DNA of 64,000 nucleotides from Olleya sp. YS (lineage in GTDB: Bacteria; Bacteroidota; Bacteroidia; Flavobacteriales; Flavobacteriaceae), in NCBI RefSeq assembly GCF_029760915.1, contig NZ_CP121685.1:2505001-2569000 (forward strand). Reading direction: 5' to 3'. Shown piece after piece: positions 1 to 9,694 of the stretch. Positions within the stretch are counted from its first letter, which is position 1. Each line of letters starts with the position of its first letter. A program made the position numbers and the translations under genes. A model generated the notes under the pieces. It was given only the letters and a program-made list of their open reading frames with translations, made no database searches and was not told the DNA's origin.

Positions 1-1
1 A

Positions 2-1888
2 TATTTAAAAAGTATTAGTTGGGAGCAAGGCGCACGTGCAAAAAATAAAGATAAAGACGCTAAAGACGAATCTATTTTATTATATCTGTCCAAAGCCAAT
101 AATGGATCATCGGTAGCAATTACTTCAGTATCAAAAACCATTTTAGCATTAAAAAAACGATTATTACCAGATTCTGTTGCTATTCCACTATTTTTAAATC
201 AAACTTTATTTGCAGTACAAGAAGGACTAACTTTAGGGATTTGGATAAAAGATAGTTACTATGATGCGTCTGGTTTATCTAGTCTTAACGAGCGTAAATC
301 CGCTTTAGATGCTAGTGGAAGACGCGAGTATGAAAGCAAAATGCAAACCGCAAGCGCCTTTATGCTATTTGCTTCAGCTTATAAAATTTTACATCTTTTA
401 AAACCACATGCTTCAGATGATTTAAGTGTGATGAAGCAGAAATTTGCAGGTATTCCTGAAGTGTCTTTAATGACTCCTTTAAAAGGAGTGTCTTGTGCTT
501 TATTTTACTATGACAAGTACTTAGCTCATCCAGAGATTATCAAAAGTGATAAAGACGTTGCCGATTTTACAGTTGTGTATTTTGAAGCGTTGATAGATGA
601 AATTAATCTTCGTAGAAGTAGCCTAGAATATACAGAGACCATATTAGACAGAACCTATAAGCTTGAAAATAGTGATTTTGCTATTTCTGGTTGGGAAAAC
701 ACCTTTCAGGGAACTGCTAAAAGTGTCGAGTTTAATAAAATACAATTCGACCAGATTGTTGGTAACAGAGATGCCAAGCATTTTGCACGTCGTTTAACTG
801 AGCGTATGCTAAGCTACGACTTTGAAGCAAAGAAAAACCCATTTCAAGAATTAGGTGGTTTTATGCCAGTGTTTATGGGTTATGGTATTCCTGGAACAGG
901 AAAAAGTATGCTGATTGCAGCAATAGCAACACGTTTAAAAGAGCATTGCGACCATTTAGATATTCCGTTTTTATTTCACCCAATGCCAGACACGTTGATT
1001 AGTACGTTTCAGGGTGGATCTGCGGAGAAAATGGTAGATTGGATGAAACCTTTACAAGATCCTAACAAGCTTATTTTTGCACCAATTGATGATGCAGAAA
1101 ATAACTTACAAGAGCGTACCACACAAGGTGTTTCTGCTGGAGTAAAAGAGGTAATTGGTGTGTTTTTAAGATACACAGAAGGTGCTTATGCAGTAAACTA
1201 TGGTAACAGTTCTATTGGGCTATTTACAAACTTACCTGAAATGTTAGACAAAGCAGTCATCTCTCGTGTACAAGGACGTTTTAAAATAGATGGTGCCAGA
1301 AACGAGCATGATTTTATAGATCAAGATCACTTATGGTGGCGAAAACTAGACAAGACTATGCCTAGTTTTGTGAACATGAGTAATCCAAACGATTATAACT
1401 ATTTAGATGCACAACAAGTGGCAAAAAACTTGGGCGAAATATTAGATAAAGTCGATAAGCCTACAGAACAACGCGTGTTAGATACGTTTAACAAAGTAGA
1501 GAGTAAATATAAAGATACAGAGCATATGTTTTATGCACATTTGTATACAGAGATTCAAAAGATATTTCCATTTTTCTCGTCTCGTGACGTGCGTAATATT
1601 CAAAAAGCAGTGTCTTTACGTTTAACCGATTTTGATTTAGAACCAGATTGGTTTGACAATCCAGACATCTACTTCAAAAAAGATTATGATACTAAATTTG
1701 GTATGTTGCAAGAGTTAATGCGTGCTAATATGAAAGGTTTAGACTTTTCAGACATAAGACGTCAAGAGGTTGTACGTTATTTAGATAATGTGGCAACTAT
1801 TGCAGATACCGACTTTAAACGAAAAGTAGATGCTAGAGTTAATCAATTAAACATTGAAACTGCTGCAAGAGAGCAGTTTGGTAAATAA
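2..1888 (+). CDS. AAA+ family ATPase, 5' end outside window
   Basis: The frame is open from base 2 with no start codon that must be used, so the gene begins upstream; the Met at 341 is internal. The Walker A motif GIPGTGKS is at 884-907. A Walker B-like stretch LIFAPIDDAEN follows about 60 residues later. A sensor-1/arginine-finger-like region (GLFTNLPEMLDKAVISRVQGR) follows, so this is an AAA+ ATPase core. The roughly 290 residues before Walker A are helical and unlike common AAA+ N-domains; the C-terminal part is alpha-helical. No signal peptide is visible, though the N-terminus is missing. It is followed at 11 bp by a membrane protein gene and then by a DUF6638-like gene, so the three are probably one operon. 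ATP-driven remodelling of a partner is inferred; the substrate is unknown. Confidence 0.85.
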   Translation, partial: YLKSISWEQGARAKNKDKDAKDESILLYLSKANNGSSVAITSVSKTILALKKRLLPDSVAIPLFLNQTLFAVQEGLTLGIWIKDSYYDASGLSSLNERKSALDASGRREYESKMQTASAFMLFASAYKILHLLKPHASDDLSVMKQKFAGIPEVSLMTPLKGVSCALFYYDKYLAHPEIIKSDKDVADFTVVYFEALIDEINLRRSSLEYTETILDRTYKLENSDFAISGWENTFQGTAKSVEFNKIQFDQIVGNRDAKHFARRLTERMLSYDFEAKKNPFQELGGFMPVFMGYGIPGTGKSMLIAAIATRLKEHCDHLDIPFLFHPMPDTLISTFQGGSAEKMVDWMKPLQDPNKLIFAPIDDAENNLQERTTQGVSAGVKEVIGVFLRYTEGAYAVNYGNSSIGLFTNLPEMLDKAVISRVQGRFKIDGARNEHDFIDQDHLWWRKLDKTMPSFVNMSNPNDYNYLDAQQVAKNLGEILDKVDKPTEQRVLDTFNKVESKYKDTEHMFYAHLYTEIQKIFPFFSSRDVRNIQKAVSLRLTDFDLEPDWFDNPDIYFKKDYDTKFGMLQELMRANMKGLDFSDIRRQEVVRYLDNVATIADTDFKRKVDARVNQLNIETAAREQFGK

Positions 1889-1899
1889 TAATAAAACAC

Positions 1900-2547
1900 A
1901 TGGAAGAACAATCAGACATCCCAATAGAAAAAAAAGAATCCAATCTTGGCATCCAAGATTATCTATCTTTAGGTTACGTATTCTTATTGGTTTTGGGTGT
2001 TTTCTATCAAACGATATATTTTAAATACTTAGGCGTTAATATTTTGGAATACTCTTCAATATTAGATGTATTAATTAGTCCAATTGCTGTATTAACAGGA
2101 GATTTAAAATTATTGTTAGGTGTTGTTATTTGTTGTGTTTTGGCATTAGTTTATGCAAAATACTTACCAAAATATTATGATTGGTTAAGTAAAAAGAAAA
2201 AGTATCAAACTGGAAAGAAAAAAGATAAGCTAGATAAAGTTAGACACTCACTTAAAAGTGGATCGAAAGTATTAGTTACTTTTCTGATTGCTTTATATAT
2301 CATGGGTGGATTTATTGGGTTTGGAATTGGACGTGGTCAAAGAACTAAAGAAAAAATAGAAAACGATGAAATTAAATTATCACATCAAATAACTTTTGAA
2401 GATGGACAATCCCAAAACATTAAAATGTTGGGTAAAAACAGTTTATATGTATTTTACATTACTAAAGGAGATCAAGAAGTATCTATTGCGCCAATTGACA
2501 GTAATATTAAAGTGATTAAAAAGTTGAAAAAAGAAAAAGACGATTAG
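1900..2547 (+). CDS. Membrane protein of unknown function
   Basis: The protein is 215 residues and I do not recognise a family. It has a charged N-terminus, hydrophobic segments near residues 22-42, 55-90 (probably two passes or a hairpin) and 124-145, a Lys-rich cytoplasmic-looking loop (around 95-118) and a soluble beta-rich C-terminal 65 residues. The gene starts 11 bp after the AAA+ ATPase stop and ends 5 bp before the next start, so it is cotranscribed with both. A membrane anchor or partner for the ATPase is a reasonable inference from context only. Confidence 0.75.
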   Translation: MEEQSDIPIEKKESNLGIQDYLSLGYVFLLVLGVFYQTIYFKYLGVNILEYSSILDVLISPIAVLTGDLKLLLGVVICCVLALVYAKYLPKYYDWLSKKKKYQTGKKKDKLDKVRHSLKSGSKVLVTFLIALYIMGGFIGFGIGRGQRTKEKIENDEIKLSHQITFEDGQSQNIKMLGKNSLYVFYITKGDQEVSIAPIDSNIKVIKKLKKEKDD

Positions 2548-2552
2548 TTTAC

Positions 2553-3788
2553 ATGCAAAAACTAAAACAAGCCAATTTATACAGAAGCGAGCTCATTCCA
2601 GTTAGTGGAAAATTAGTGGAGCGTTACAACCTATGCTTAAAAAAGTTAGGTTTTGCGCCAACTAATCTTACCAAATTTTCAATAGATGGTATAGGTTATA
2701 GTCCAGAAATAGCAGAAGAGAAAGGCACCACCATGTATTTAAACAATGGTGAAGCTAATCCGCATGCTATCATAATTTCACCTTTACAAAAAGGTAAACC
2801 TGTATATTCTCCTTTTCATAGTTTTGATAGAGAGATGATGAAGCAAGTGTTTCAGGTTCATGGTACAAAAATAAATGATATTACCAGAGATTCTGCTATT
2901 TGCATCGATTTTGATCAAGATATTGATGCATTTTACGAGCCACTTGATGTACTAAAATATGATAAGGTTTATATCAAATTCCATTTAATAAACAATTTAG
3001 ACCAAGTTCAAAAAGAACAACAAAAACTAATTGATACATTTAAACAAGGTAATAATTTTATAGATGAAGATTTGCACGCTCAACTTCTTGAATCTGCTAA
3101 AACATATGGCGATTTGCGAGGTAGAGATTTAAGTTTACATAGTTTACAATATCAAACAGATTCGTTTTATACCAAGTCTTTTGGAGGTGTTTATGTGCTA
3201 CGCGATTTTATTTCGCCAATTGTGGTTTTTGAGGACTTAAAATGGTACAAAAAAGCGATAAAAGATACGACTCATGATGTCATAATTTTTCATATCGAAC
3301 AACCTGAGTTAATGGTAAAATTACGCGATCATGTTATCATTGAGCATGATTTGGAGGAAGCGCTTAATACAGATAGATACCAACGTATTAAAAAAATGGA
3401 GTTTGCTATGGCTTTAAAAGATACGCAACATCCATTACGTGATATTTTAAGTGATCCTGTATTGTTTAAAAGTTATTTAAACAAATTAGATATAGATACC
3501 AGAAAGCGTGTGATGGGAGTGGAGTTATACTTAGACAAATTAGAAGTGAGTAACCAATATAAGATTGCAGATATTGTCGATAAAAATTTATTTAATGCAT
3601 TGCATACACCTCATTCTTCTTTGCAAGCCAATCACCAAGACTTGATATGGAAGTTGTTGATTAATGTCTCGCCTAGAGACGTGCTGTTTTTGTATTGGTA
3701 CGACAAAGAAGAGTTTTACAAACAATATGCTTCATGGGACGACTCCTTTAAAGATTGGGTTATTGAGACTATTAACAGTAATATATAA
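2553..3788 (+). CDS. Conserved protein resembling DUF6638
   Basis: This is a 411-residue soluble protein without signal peptide or membrane segment. The N-terminal pattern LIPVSGKLVERYN, then a Phe-x-Ile-Asp segment and GYSPEIAEE, matches what I remember of the DUF6638 family, which in other bacteria is encoded beside an AAA+ ATPase and toxic-anion-resistance (TelA) type genes. That assignment is from memory, not a search. The gene follows the membrane protein by 5 bp and ends the operon at a strong terminator (3797-3825). No catalytic motif is evident. The biochemical role is unknown. Confidence 0.75.
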   Translation: MQKLKQANLYRSELIPVSGKLVERYNLCLKKLGFAPTNLTKFSIDGIGYSPEIAEEKGTTMYLNNGEANPHAIIISPLQKGKPVYSPFHSFDREMMKQVFQVHGTKINDITRDSAICIDFDQDIDAFYEPLDVLKYDKVYIKFHLINNLDQVQKEQQKLIDTFKQGNNFIDEDLHAQLLESAKTYGDLRGRDLSLHSLQYQTDSFYTKSFGGVYVLRDFISPIVVFEDLKWYKKAIKDTTHDVIIFHIEQPELMVKLRDHVIIEHDLEEALNTDRYQRIKKMEFAMALKDTQHPLRDILSDPVLFKSYLNKLDIDTRKRVMGVELYLDKLEVSNQYKIADIVDKNLFNALHTPHSSLQANHQDLIWKLLINVSPRDVLFLYWYDKEEFYKQYASWDDSFKDWVIETINSNI

Positions 3789-3796
3789 ACAAAAAA

Positions 3797-3825
3797 ACCA
3801 GATGATAACATCTGGTTTTTTTTAT
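3797..3825. terminator. Intrinsic terminator, probably bidirectional
   Basis: A perfect hairpin (AACCAGATG, loop ATAA, CATCTGGTT) is flanked by A-tracts on the left and T-tracts on the right. It lies between the convergent DUF6638-like gene and the protease gene and can serve both. Confidence 0.85.
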
Positions 3826-3843
3826 TCATCTATAATTTAAAAT

Positions 3844-6657
3844 TTAACGTTTTATAAATTTCTTAACGTATTTGGAATTTTCAGATTCAATTTCAATAAA
3901 GTATAAACCTTGTGACAATGCAGTAACATCTAATTGATGTTTAAGTTGATTGCCTTGTAGTGATACACTATTAATTAATCGTCCATTGATATCGTAAATA
4001 GTCATGTTGTCAATAGTAAACTTAGCATCTATGGTAAGAATATTATTTACAGGATTTGGATATATTAAAAAGGCATCTACTTCAAAATTAGTAACAGATA
4101 ATGTTTGTTCAGGAGCAAAACTAAACACTCCGTCAATACCAGTAAAATTACCTGTCATTTTAATATCTCCATTATAATCCGTAATGGTTGGCACAACGGT
4201 TTCAGAGGTTCCAGATGTAGATTCTCTGAATATTCTTAGGTCACTTCTAGAGTAAGACCCTCCAGCATTAGCAACAGCAGTTTCCCAACCTGATACTTCA
4301 GCTTCTGTTAAATAAAAGATAATTGTTGCATCGCTAGATTGTGAAGGTTGCGTCGTAGTTATTGTAAATTGTTTATCCATTGCTAATAACGCACCTGTAC
4401 TACCTTGAAACGATTGTCCGCTAGTTCCTGATCTAGATACTGCAACATCAATACAATCGTAATCAGTGCCATCATTATTAACAATATCTGCCATTATACT
4501 TCCATCTCCAGTGTCGTAAGCATAAATCACACCTGTACTAGCTAATGGTAAAGTTGCATTAGTAGAACCATCATTAACATTAGTTCGGATAAGTGCATCA
4601 CCATTACCATCTACAGAAAAATTATCTATTGCAAAACCATAAGCCCAATTACCTAAGTCGTTATACAAAAAGGAAATCATAACACTTGACTGTCCAGCAT
4701 AAGCAGATAAATCTAAACTTAGATTGGTCCAAGTACTGTAAGTAATAAATTCGTTTCCTAAGTTGACCCAAGTAAGTCCATTATCTGTGGATACTTGCGC
4801 ATAAGTGTCTGATGCATATTGGTTGTTACTATCTGTGTGAATAATGTCAAAAGATACACTTGAAGAACTTACATTTGATAGATCAAAAACAGTATTATAC
4901 ATTAAACGTTCATTATCCATTGTACAATTACAAGCATCATCGTTTATAAACACAAAATCTGTTGCATTACCAGCAGCACTCCAAGAAGTAGAACTAGCTG
5001 TGGTTTCATTTCCAATAGCAAAAGGAGTTGTTGCATTTCCGGTTACCGTCCAATTAGATAAGGTGTTTTCAAAATCATCAAACGCAAAATTAATTAGGTT
5101 TCCAACAGACGGATCATAATCATCATCTTTAATAGTTACTGTTAATGTATCTTGAAGGCCAAGCTCAGCGTCTCCACCATTCGCGTTTAGTGCTAATTCA
5201 ACAACAATAGTTTCTTCACCTTCAACAAAAGCATCATTATATACTCTAATAGTACCCGTTTTATCTGTGTTATCACCTGCTAAAAAAGTAACAGTGCTTG
5301 GCGTAATTAATTCATAATCACTATTATTAGTAGCAGTACCTCCTTGAAATAAAAATGTGATATCAGCATCTTGAGTTGCAGGTAAAGCCATTCTTAAAGT
5401 AAAATCTATATCTTGATAATCACAACCTGTAGCTTCATTTACAGTCAAATTAGCGTTTCCAAATCCTATGGATGGTGATTCTGGGTTTGGATCATCGACA
5501 CCTCCATTAGGCATATTAGCACCAATAGCAGCTATTAACTCGTCACTACGCCCAAACGATCCATTTGGACAACCACCTGTATTATGTATGGCTACTACTA
5601 AGTTATCAGAATAACGTAGTACAGGAGAACCTGAACTACCACCTTCTGTATCACAATGGTATTCTACTCGTGAAGGTAATCCACCAGCGTTTGTTATTTG
5701 AGCAAAACCATTTACATCTCCATTAGTATCAGTATTCACAGCAATTTCTTTTCTACGTCCTCCTGGGTGTTGAGGAATATAAATTCGCTCACCTACAGAA
5801 GGTGGATTAGACGCTAAACTTAAATAACCATACGTAGGAACAGGATTAACAGGTAACATTACTAATGTAAAATCTAAGTTTGCATCTGTTTGGATAAACG
5901 TAGATGTTGTTGCTACCATATCTGATACTGCATCAGTAATACCTGCACATTCAGCATATTGATAATTAAATAAAAATTCGGTATTCAATGCATCATTCGC
6001 ATCACCAATACAGTGATTGTTTGTCATAATATTACCATCAGTACCTAAAAGCCATCCAGTACATAAACCACCACCACCAATCAAAAGTCTGCAAACAGCT
6101 TTGGCTTTTCTATACATTTCTGTTCCATTGTAACATTCTATAGCTTCTTTATCGTCCACACTACAAATAGATTCAAAATCAGATTGTACATATTGGAATG
6201 CATCATTAATTTTATCCATACTGTAACCATATGCTACCGTATCAATATCAAATCCGTAATGCGTATTATTACCTTGAGTACTGTATAGTTCTACAACAAT
6301 ATGGTCGCTCCAGATGGTTCTAGACCAAAAGCTACTAATCATTTCATTTTGAGAACCAATAACTTTTCCTTGGTTAGAATATGTAATTTCATCCAATGTT
6401 ATTGGACTGTAAACCTTGACATAGTCACCAGGTTTTAAATCGAAATTATTAAAATAAACTTTTACATAACCTGAACCGTTAGATCTAAACTCTTTTTGAT
6501 AGACCATTCCAGAATTGTTAGTGTTATAATCTAAGGTTGCTGACGCATTTACAGGAAATTCATCTGCAATTTTAAGCATACCACCATCATCTTGGGCATG
6601 TAATAAAGTAAAGTTAATAAATAAGGCTAGTGTTAGGAGTGTAATTTTCTTAATCAT
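3844..6657 (-). CDS. Secreted trypsin-like (lysyl endopeptidase-type) serine protease with T9SS sorting domain
   Basis: The 937-residue protein has a signal peptide ending near LLHAQ (residues 1-22). An S1 protease domain (about 185-385) carries the triad His215 (NNHC), Asp262 (NLDFTLVM) and Ser342 (GGSSGSP), in the style of Achromobacter lysyl endopeptidase. A Calx-beta domain (about 395-515) and a jelly-roll/MAM-like domain (about 520-690) follow. The last 75 residues (YPNP, then DINGR, then LSQGLYFIEI and a basic end) are a type A T9SS C-terminal sorting domain. The protein should be exported by Sec, moved across the outer membrane by T9SS and attached or released at the cell surface. The gene is monocistronic, convergent with the ATPase operon. 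Cleavage after Lys is inferred from the subfamily only. Confidence 0.9.
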   Translation of the reverse strand: MIKKITLLTLALFINFTLLHAQDDGGMLKIADEFPVNASATLDYNTNNSGMVYQKEFRSNGSGYVKVYFNNFDLKPGDYVKVYSPITLDEITYSNQGKVIGSQNEMISSFWSRTIWSDHIVVELYSTQGNNTHYGFDIDTVAYGYSMDKINDAFQYVQSDFESICSVDDKEAIECYNGTEMYRKAKAVCRLLIGGGGLCTGWLLGTDGNIMTNNHCIGDANDALNTEFLFNYQYAECAGITDAVSDMVATTSTFIQTDANLDFTLVMLPVNPVPTYGYLSLASNPPSVGERIYIPQHPGGRRKEIAVNTDTNGDVNGFAQITNAGGLPSRVEYHCDTEGGSSGSPVLRYSDNLVVAIHNTGGCPNGSFGRSDELIAAIGANMPNGGVDDPNPESPSIGFGNANLTVNEATGCDYQDIDFTLRMALPATQDADITFLFQGGTATNNSDYELITPSTVTFLAGDNTDKTGTIRVYNDAFVEGEETIVVELALNANGGDAELGLQDTLTVTIKDDDYDPSVGNLINFAFDDFENTLSNWTVTGNATTPFAIGNETTASSTSWSAAGNATDFVFINDDACNCTMDNERLMYNTVFDLSNVSSSSVSFDIIHTDSNNQYASDTYAQVSTDNGLTWVNLGNEFITYSTWTNLSLDLSAYAGQSSVMISFLYNDLGNWAYGFAIDNFSVDGNGDALIRTNVNDGSTNATLPLASTGVIYAYDTGDGSIMADIVNNDGTDYDCIDVAVSRSGTSGQSFQGSTGALLAMDKQFTITTTQPSQSSDATIIFYLTEAEVSGWETAVANAGGSYSRSDLRIFRESTSGTSETVVPTITDYNGDIKMTGNFTGIDGVFSFAPEQTLSVTNFEVDAFLIYPNPVNNILTIDAKFTIDNMTIYDINGRLINSVSLQGNQLKHQLDVTALSQGLYFIEIESENSKYVKKFIKR

Positions 6658-6828
6658 TTTTTTAGTATAATTTTAATAGCGCCTAAATATAAGGGGTATT
6701 ATTTTGTTTCTAAAATATTTAACTAATTTAATATCTAAAAGTTATTTAGGTCATCAAGTAACAACACTCATTAATGTTTGTTTTCTTGTAACAATTCTTA
6801 TAACTTTACTACATATAATAAAAAACTT

Positions 6829-7365
6829 ATGGGCTTAGACATTATCATATTTATTGGAGCAATTCTTTTCGGAATTTTTGTGTATTGGACAGAGTCTAAA
6901 AGTAATGGCTTATACCGTTTTTTTAATAAGCTTTTTAATAGTAAAGACTTACAAATGAAACCTACGGACAAAAAAGGTTTTATTTTTAAACAAGAATTCT
7001 TGCCAAGACTAGTTTACCTAGCAGTTGCTTTTTTAGTTATAGGGTTAATTATTCAGTTTTTAACACCAATTGAAATTTTTTCAAATTATTACGGTGTATC
7101 TGCTTTTGCTTCAGCTATTTTTGGAACTCTTATTGGGACTTATATTGCTAATTTTGTTCTAAAATCAGGAGAAGTTATTGAAGAACAGTCAGACTCTATA
7201 GAAGATGTAGTTAAAGAAGGTATCAATAAGGGAAAAGAATTTATTGAGGATTTAAAAAATAAAGATTCTAAAGTTGTTCAGGAAGCCAAAAAGGAAATTA
7301 AAGAAGAGTCTAAAGCACCAGAGAAAAGTGCTAGAGAACGCTTAAAGGATAAAGGCTTAATGTAA
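6829..7365 (+). CDS. Small membrane protein with charged C-terminal tail, unknown function
   Basis: I chose ATG 6829 (MGLDIII) rather than the in-frame ATG at 6778, because the extra 17 residues are polar and Asn/Tyr-rich and the hydrophobic segment starts directly at 6829. The 178-residue product has three hydrophobic stretches (about residues 3-20, 55-76 and 85-110) followed by a roughly 60-residue highly charged Lys/Glu helix, probably cytoplasmic coiled coil. No family is recognised. It is followed at 65 bp by another membrane protein on the same strand, so the two may be cotranscribed. Confidence 0.65.
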   Translation: MGLDIIIFIGAILFGIFVYWTESKSNGLYRFFNKLFNSKDLQMKPTDKKGFIFKQEFLPRLVYLAVAFLVIGLIIQFLTPIEIFSNYYGVSAFASAIFGTLIGTYIANFVLKSGEVIEEQSDSIEDVVKEGINKGKEFIEDLKNKDSKVVQEAKKEIKEESKAPEKSARERLKDKGLM

Positions 7366-7430
7366 TTTATCAATATCTTTATAAACCTTTTTAAATCACC
7401 AAAATATAATTTAGCCAATACCATATAACC

Positions 7431-9200
7431 ATGATAAAAAACTACTGGAATAGAGGAGGTAAACAAAAAATTATTGTCATAATACTATCCTTAATAGTCA
7501 TAGGTTTATTATTTTTTCTAAGAGACGATTATCAACCTTTACTATTATTTATCCGCAAATACATCTTTATCATTTTGCTCAGTGGTTTAGTTTTATTTTT
7601 AGGATTACGAAGTTTTAGAAGTTCTGCATCAACTGGAAAACGATTAGGGATTTTAGGTTTGCTTTTAGCTTTTTTTGGGTTACTATACGTTGCTGGATGG
7701 CATTTTCAATTGTATGATTACATGAAAACTTATAATGTGTTTAACAATTTAAATAAAGTTGAGATAGACGAGCTACCCTTAACACAAAACGAACGTATTC
7801 AACCACTTCGAAACATTTTTTCTATGGCTAATGAAAGTGTAGGAGAAACTAAAGATGTGTCCTTGCCTCATTTAGTTAGAATTGGTGATGAGAATAAATG
7901 GACTATGGCAATTCAACCTACAGAAAAATATGTTTGGCAAGGTATAAGTGATAATACAGAAGAAGTGTTTGCTGTGTCAAGCACCACACCTTTCCCTCGG
8001 TTTTCTAACGAAAATAGAATTCCTGTTACGTTTTCAATTGGTGAATCTTTAAAATTTAGTCGAAATACTTACAACGCAGTCGTACAGCGTTTTAACCCAT
8101 GGATGTTATTTAACTATGAACCAAGTGATACGTTTTACATGAAAGACGATAATGGTCAATGGGTGGAAGTAGTTAGTTTAATAAAATGGAAAGGTTTTTT
8201 CTTTCCTTATCCTACTTTTGGAGGTGTTATGGTTATTGATAACGGAGCACATGATTTTAATGATTATATCGAGCGTGTTACAATTGGAAAAGGGACCTTT
8301 ATTGCTCCAGAGGAATTGAAAAACCATACGTACCTAACACGACAAAATACATTATCCGAAAAAGTATCACGGCTTCAAGCTGAATCTTTAAAGTTTTTAG
8401 GTGGATTTAGCGATCCATTACCATGGAATATGGAAACTGCAGTTAAAATTCCAGACTTACCAGACGACCAAAACCAGCAACCGTTTGTAACAGATTTCGA
8501 TTTTTCAGATTCAAAATCTGATGCTTATAGTGGTTTGTATCACTGGTTTGGTTTAGAACCTGTCGGTGATGAGCGTACTAGTTTAACCTTTAGTGTATTT
8601 GTGCCAGCAGATGGTACTAACAAGTTATATTATTATGATCACGCGTCCAAAAAACAAGGATATGCAGGTGTATCAGCCATGCCTTTAAAGGTTATAGAAT
8701 CTAGAAAAGAATACGATTGGTCAGTTAATAAACCAGTAGAGTTTAGACCTTACATCAAAAATATTGCTGGTCGAAAACGTATGTTCTTTCTAGGAACTAT
8801 TTCATCAATTAAAGAAGAAGGATCTCAGTTTGATGGTTCTGCTACACCAGATTTAGCATTAATAGATAGCGAATATCGTGACGTGGTCTGGATTGATGCT
8901 AAACACCCAAGTCAGTGGGAAAAATCTGTTTATGACCAACTTAATGAAGCTTGGCGAGCAAGTGAAGGTATTGGAGAGTATTTTTTAGATGAGGATAGAG
9001 TAGTAGATTTTATTATCGAGGACCTTAACAATCAATACATGCAATTAGACAGCGTAAGCACGTCTAATAACACAAATAACGACAAAGCTTTAGAAGATTT
9101 GAAACGTAAATACGATTCTATTGTTAAGAAAAATCGTGATGATAAAATCAAGCGGTTACAACGTAAAATAGATTCTGCAAATGCAGTTAATAGCCAATAA
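7431..9200 (+). CDS. Large membrane protein of unknown function
   Basis: The protein is 589 residues. Three hydrophobic segments (about residues 11-28, 34-58 and 68-88) lead into a soluble part of roughly 490 residues. This part is rich in aromatic residues and contains a segment around residue 240 (VSLIKWKGFFFPYPTFGG) and a repeated theme of substrate-like beta strands; the last 45 residues are a Lys/Asp-rich coiled coil. No catalytic motif or known domain is recognised. It lies downstream of the small membrane protein at 6829 and converges with an acetyltransferase gene, with only 15 bp between stops and no clear terminator. Confidence 0.7.
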   Translation: MIKNYWNRGGKQKIIVIILSLIVIGLLFFLRDDYQPLLLFIRKYIFIILLSGLVLFLGLRSFRSSASTGKRLGILGLLLAFFGLLYVAGWHFQLYDYMKTYNVFNNLNKVEIDELPLTQNERIQPLRNIFSMANESVGETKDVSLPHLVRIGDENKWTMAIQPTEKYVWQGISDNTEEVFAVSSTTPFPRFSNENRIPVTFSIGESLKFSRNTYNAVVQRFNPWMLFNYEPSDTFYMKDDNGQWVEVVSLIKWKGFFFPYPTFGGVMVIDNGAHDFNDYIERVTIGKGTFIAPEELKNHTYLTRQNTLSEKVSRLQAESLKFLGGFSDPLPWNMETAVKIPDLPDDQNQQPFVTDFDFSDSKSDAYSGLYHWFGLEPVGDERTSLTFSVFVPADGTNKLYYYDHASKKQGYAGVSAMPLKVIESRKEYDWSVNKPVEFRPYIKNIAGRKRMFFLGTISSIKEEGSQFDGSATPDLALIDSEYRDVVWIDAKHPSQWEKSVYDQLNEAWRASEGIGEYFLDEDRVVDFIIEDLNNQYMQLDSVSTSNNTNNDKALEDLKRKYDSIVKKNRDDKIKRLQRKIDSANAVNSQ

Positions 9201-9215
9201 TATCGGTAATTAACA

Positions 9216-9692
9216 TTACTTGTATAAATCAAATTCCATTTTAATATTACTTCTTTTGTAAGGCGAATTTTGTTCTAGTTCGATCTCCTTAAAACCAAAT
9301 TTCCTATACAAGTAAATAGCGTTTTCTAATTTTTTACTAGAGTAGAGTAGTAGTCGTTTAAATTGATGTGATTTTGCATAATTTATGCAATGTTCTAATA
9401 GTTGTTGTCCTATTTTTTGTCCTCTTAAACTCGGTAAAACAGCCATTTTAGTTAGCTCAAAACCAACTTCATTTTTTAATGGCATAAACGCATAAGTCCC
9501 AACTATTTGATTATTTAATTTAGCAAAAAAAATGTGTCCACCTTTATCAATAATATAGTCATTGGGTTTGCTTAGGACCTCTTCATCAAAAGGTTCTACG
9601 TAAAAATAAGTTTGTAACCACTCTCTATTAAGAATATAGAAATCTTTAGAGTATTTTTTATCAAAGGGAATAATAACAACTTTATCAATCAT
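9216..9692 (-). CDS. GNAT family N-acetyltransferase
   Basis: This 158-residue protein has the size of a single GNAT domain. The acetyl-CoA pyrophosphate-binding motif A is visible as VLPSLRGQKIGQQLLEH (about residues 88-104, R/Q-x-x-G-x-G/A type), followed by the motif B region with LYRKFGFKEIE near residue 133. The acceptor substrate cannot be told. The gene is last of a probable hutG-TM protein-GNAT operon: it starts 2 bp after the stop of the small membrane protein gene. A role in histidine catabolism is not implied by its family. Confidence 0.85.
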   Translation of the reverse strand: MIDKVVIIPFDKKYSKDFYILNREWLQTYFYVEPFDEEVLSKPNDYIIDKGGHIFFAKLNNQIVGTYAFMPLKNEVGFELTKMAVLPSLRGQKIGQQLLEHCINYAKSHQFKRLLLYSSKKLENAIYLYRKFGFKEIELEQNSPYKRSNIKMEFDLYK

Positions 9693-9694
9693 AC

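Noticed and set aside
7278-7466. Minus-strand ORF across the 7365-7431 gap
   Set aside because: It overlaps two well-supported membrane protein genes and shows no family or promoter.
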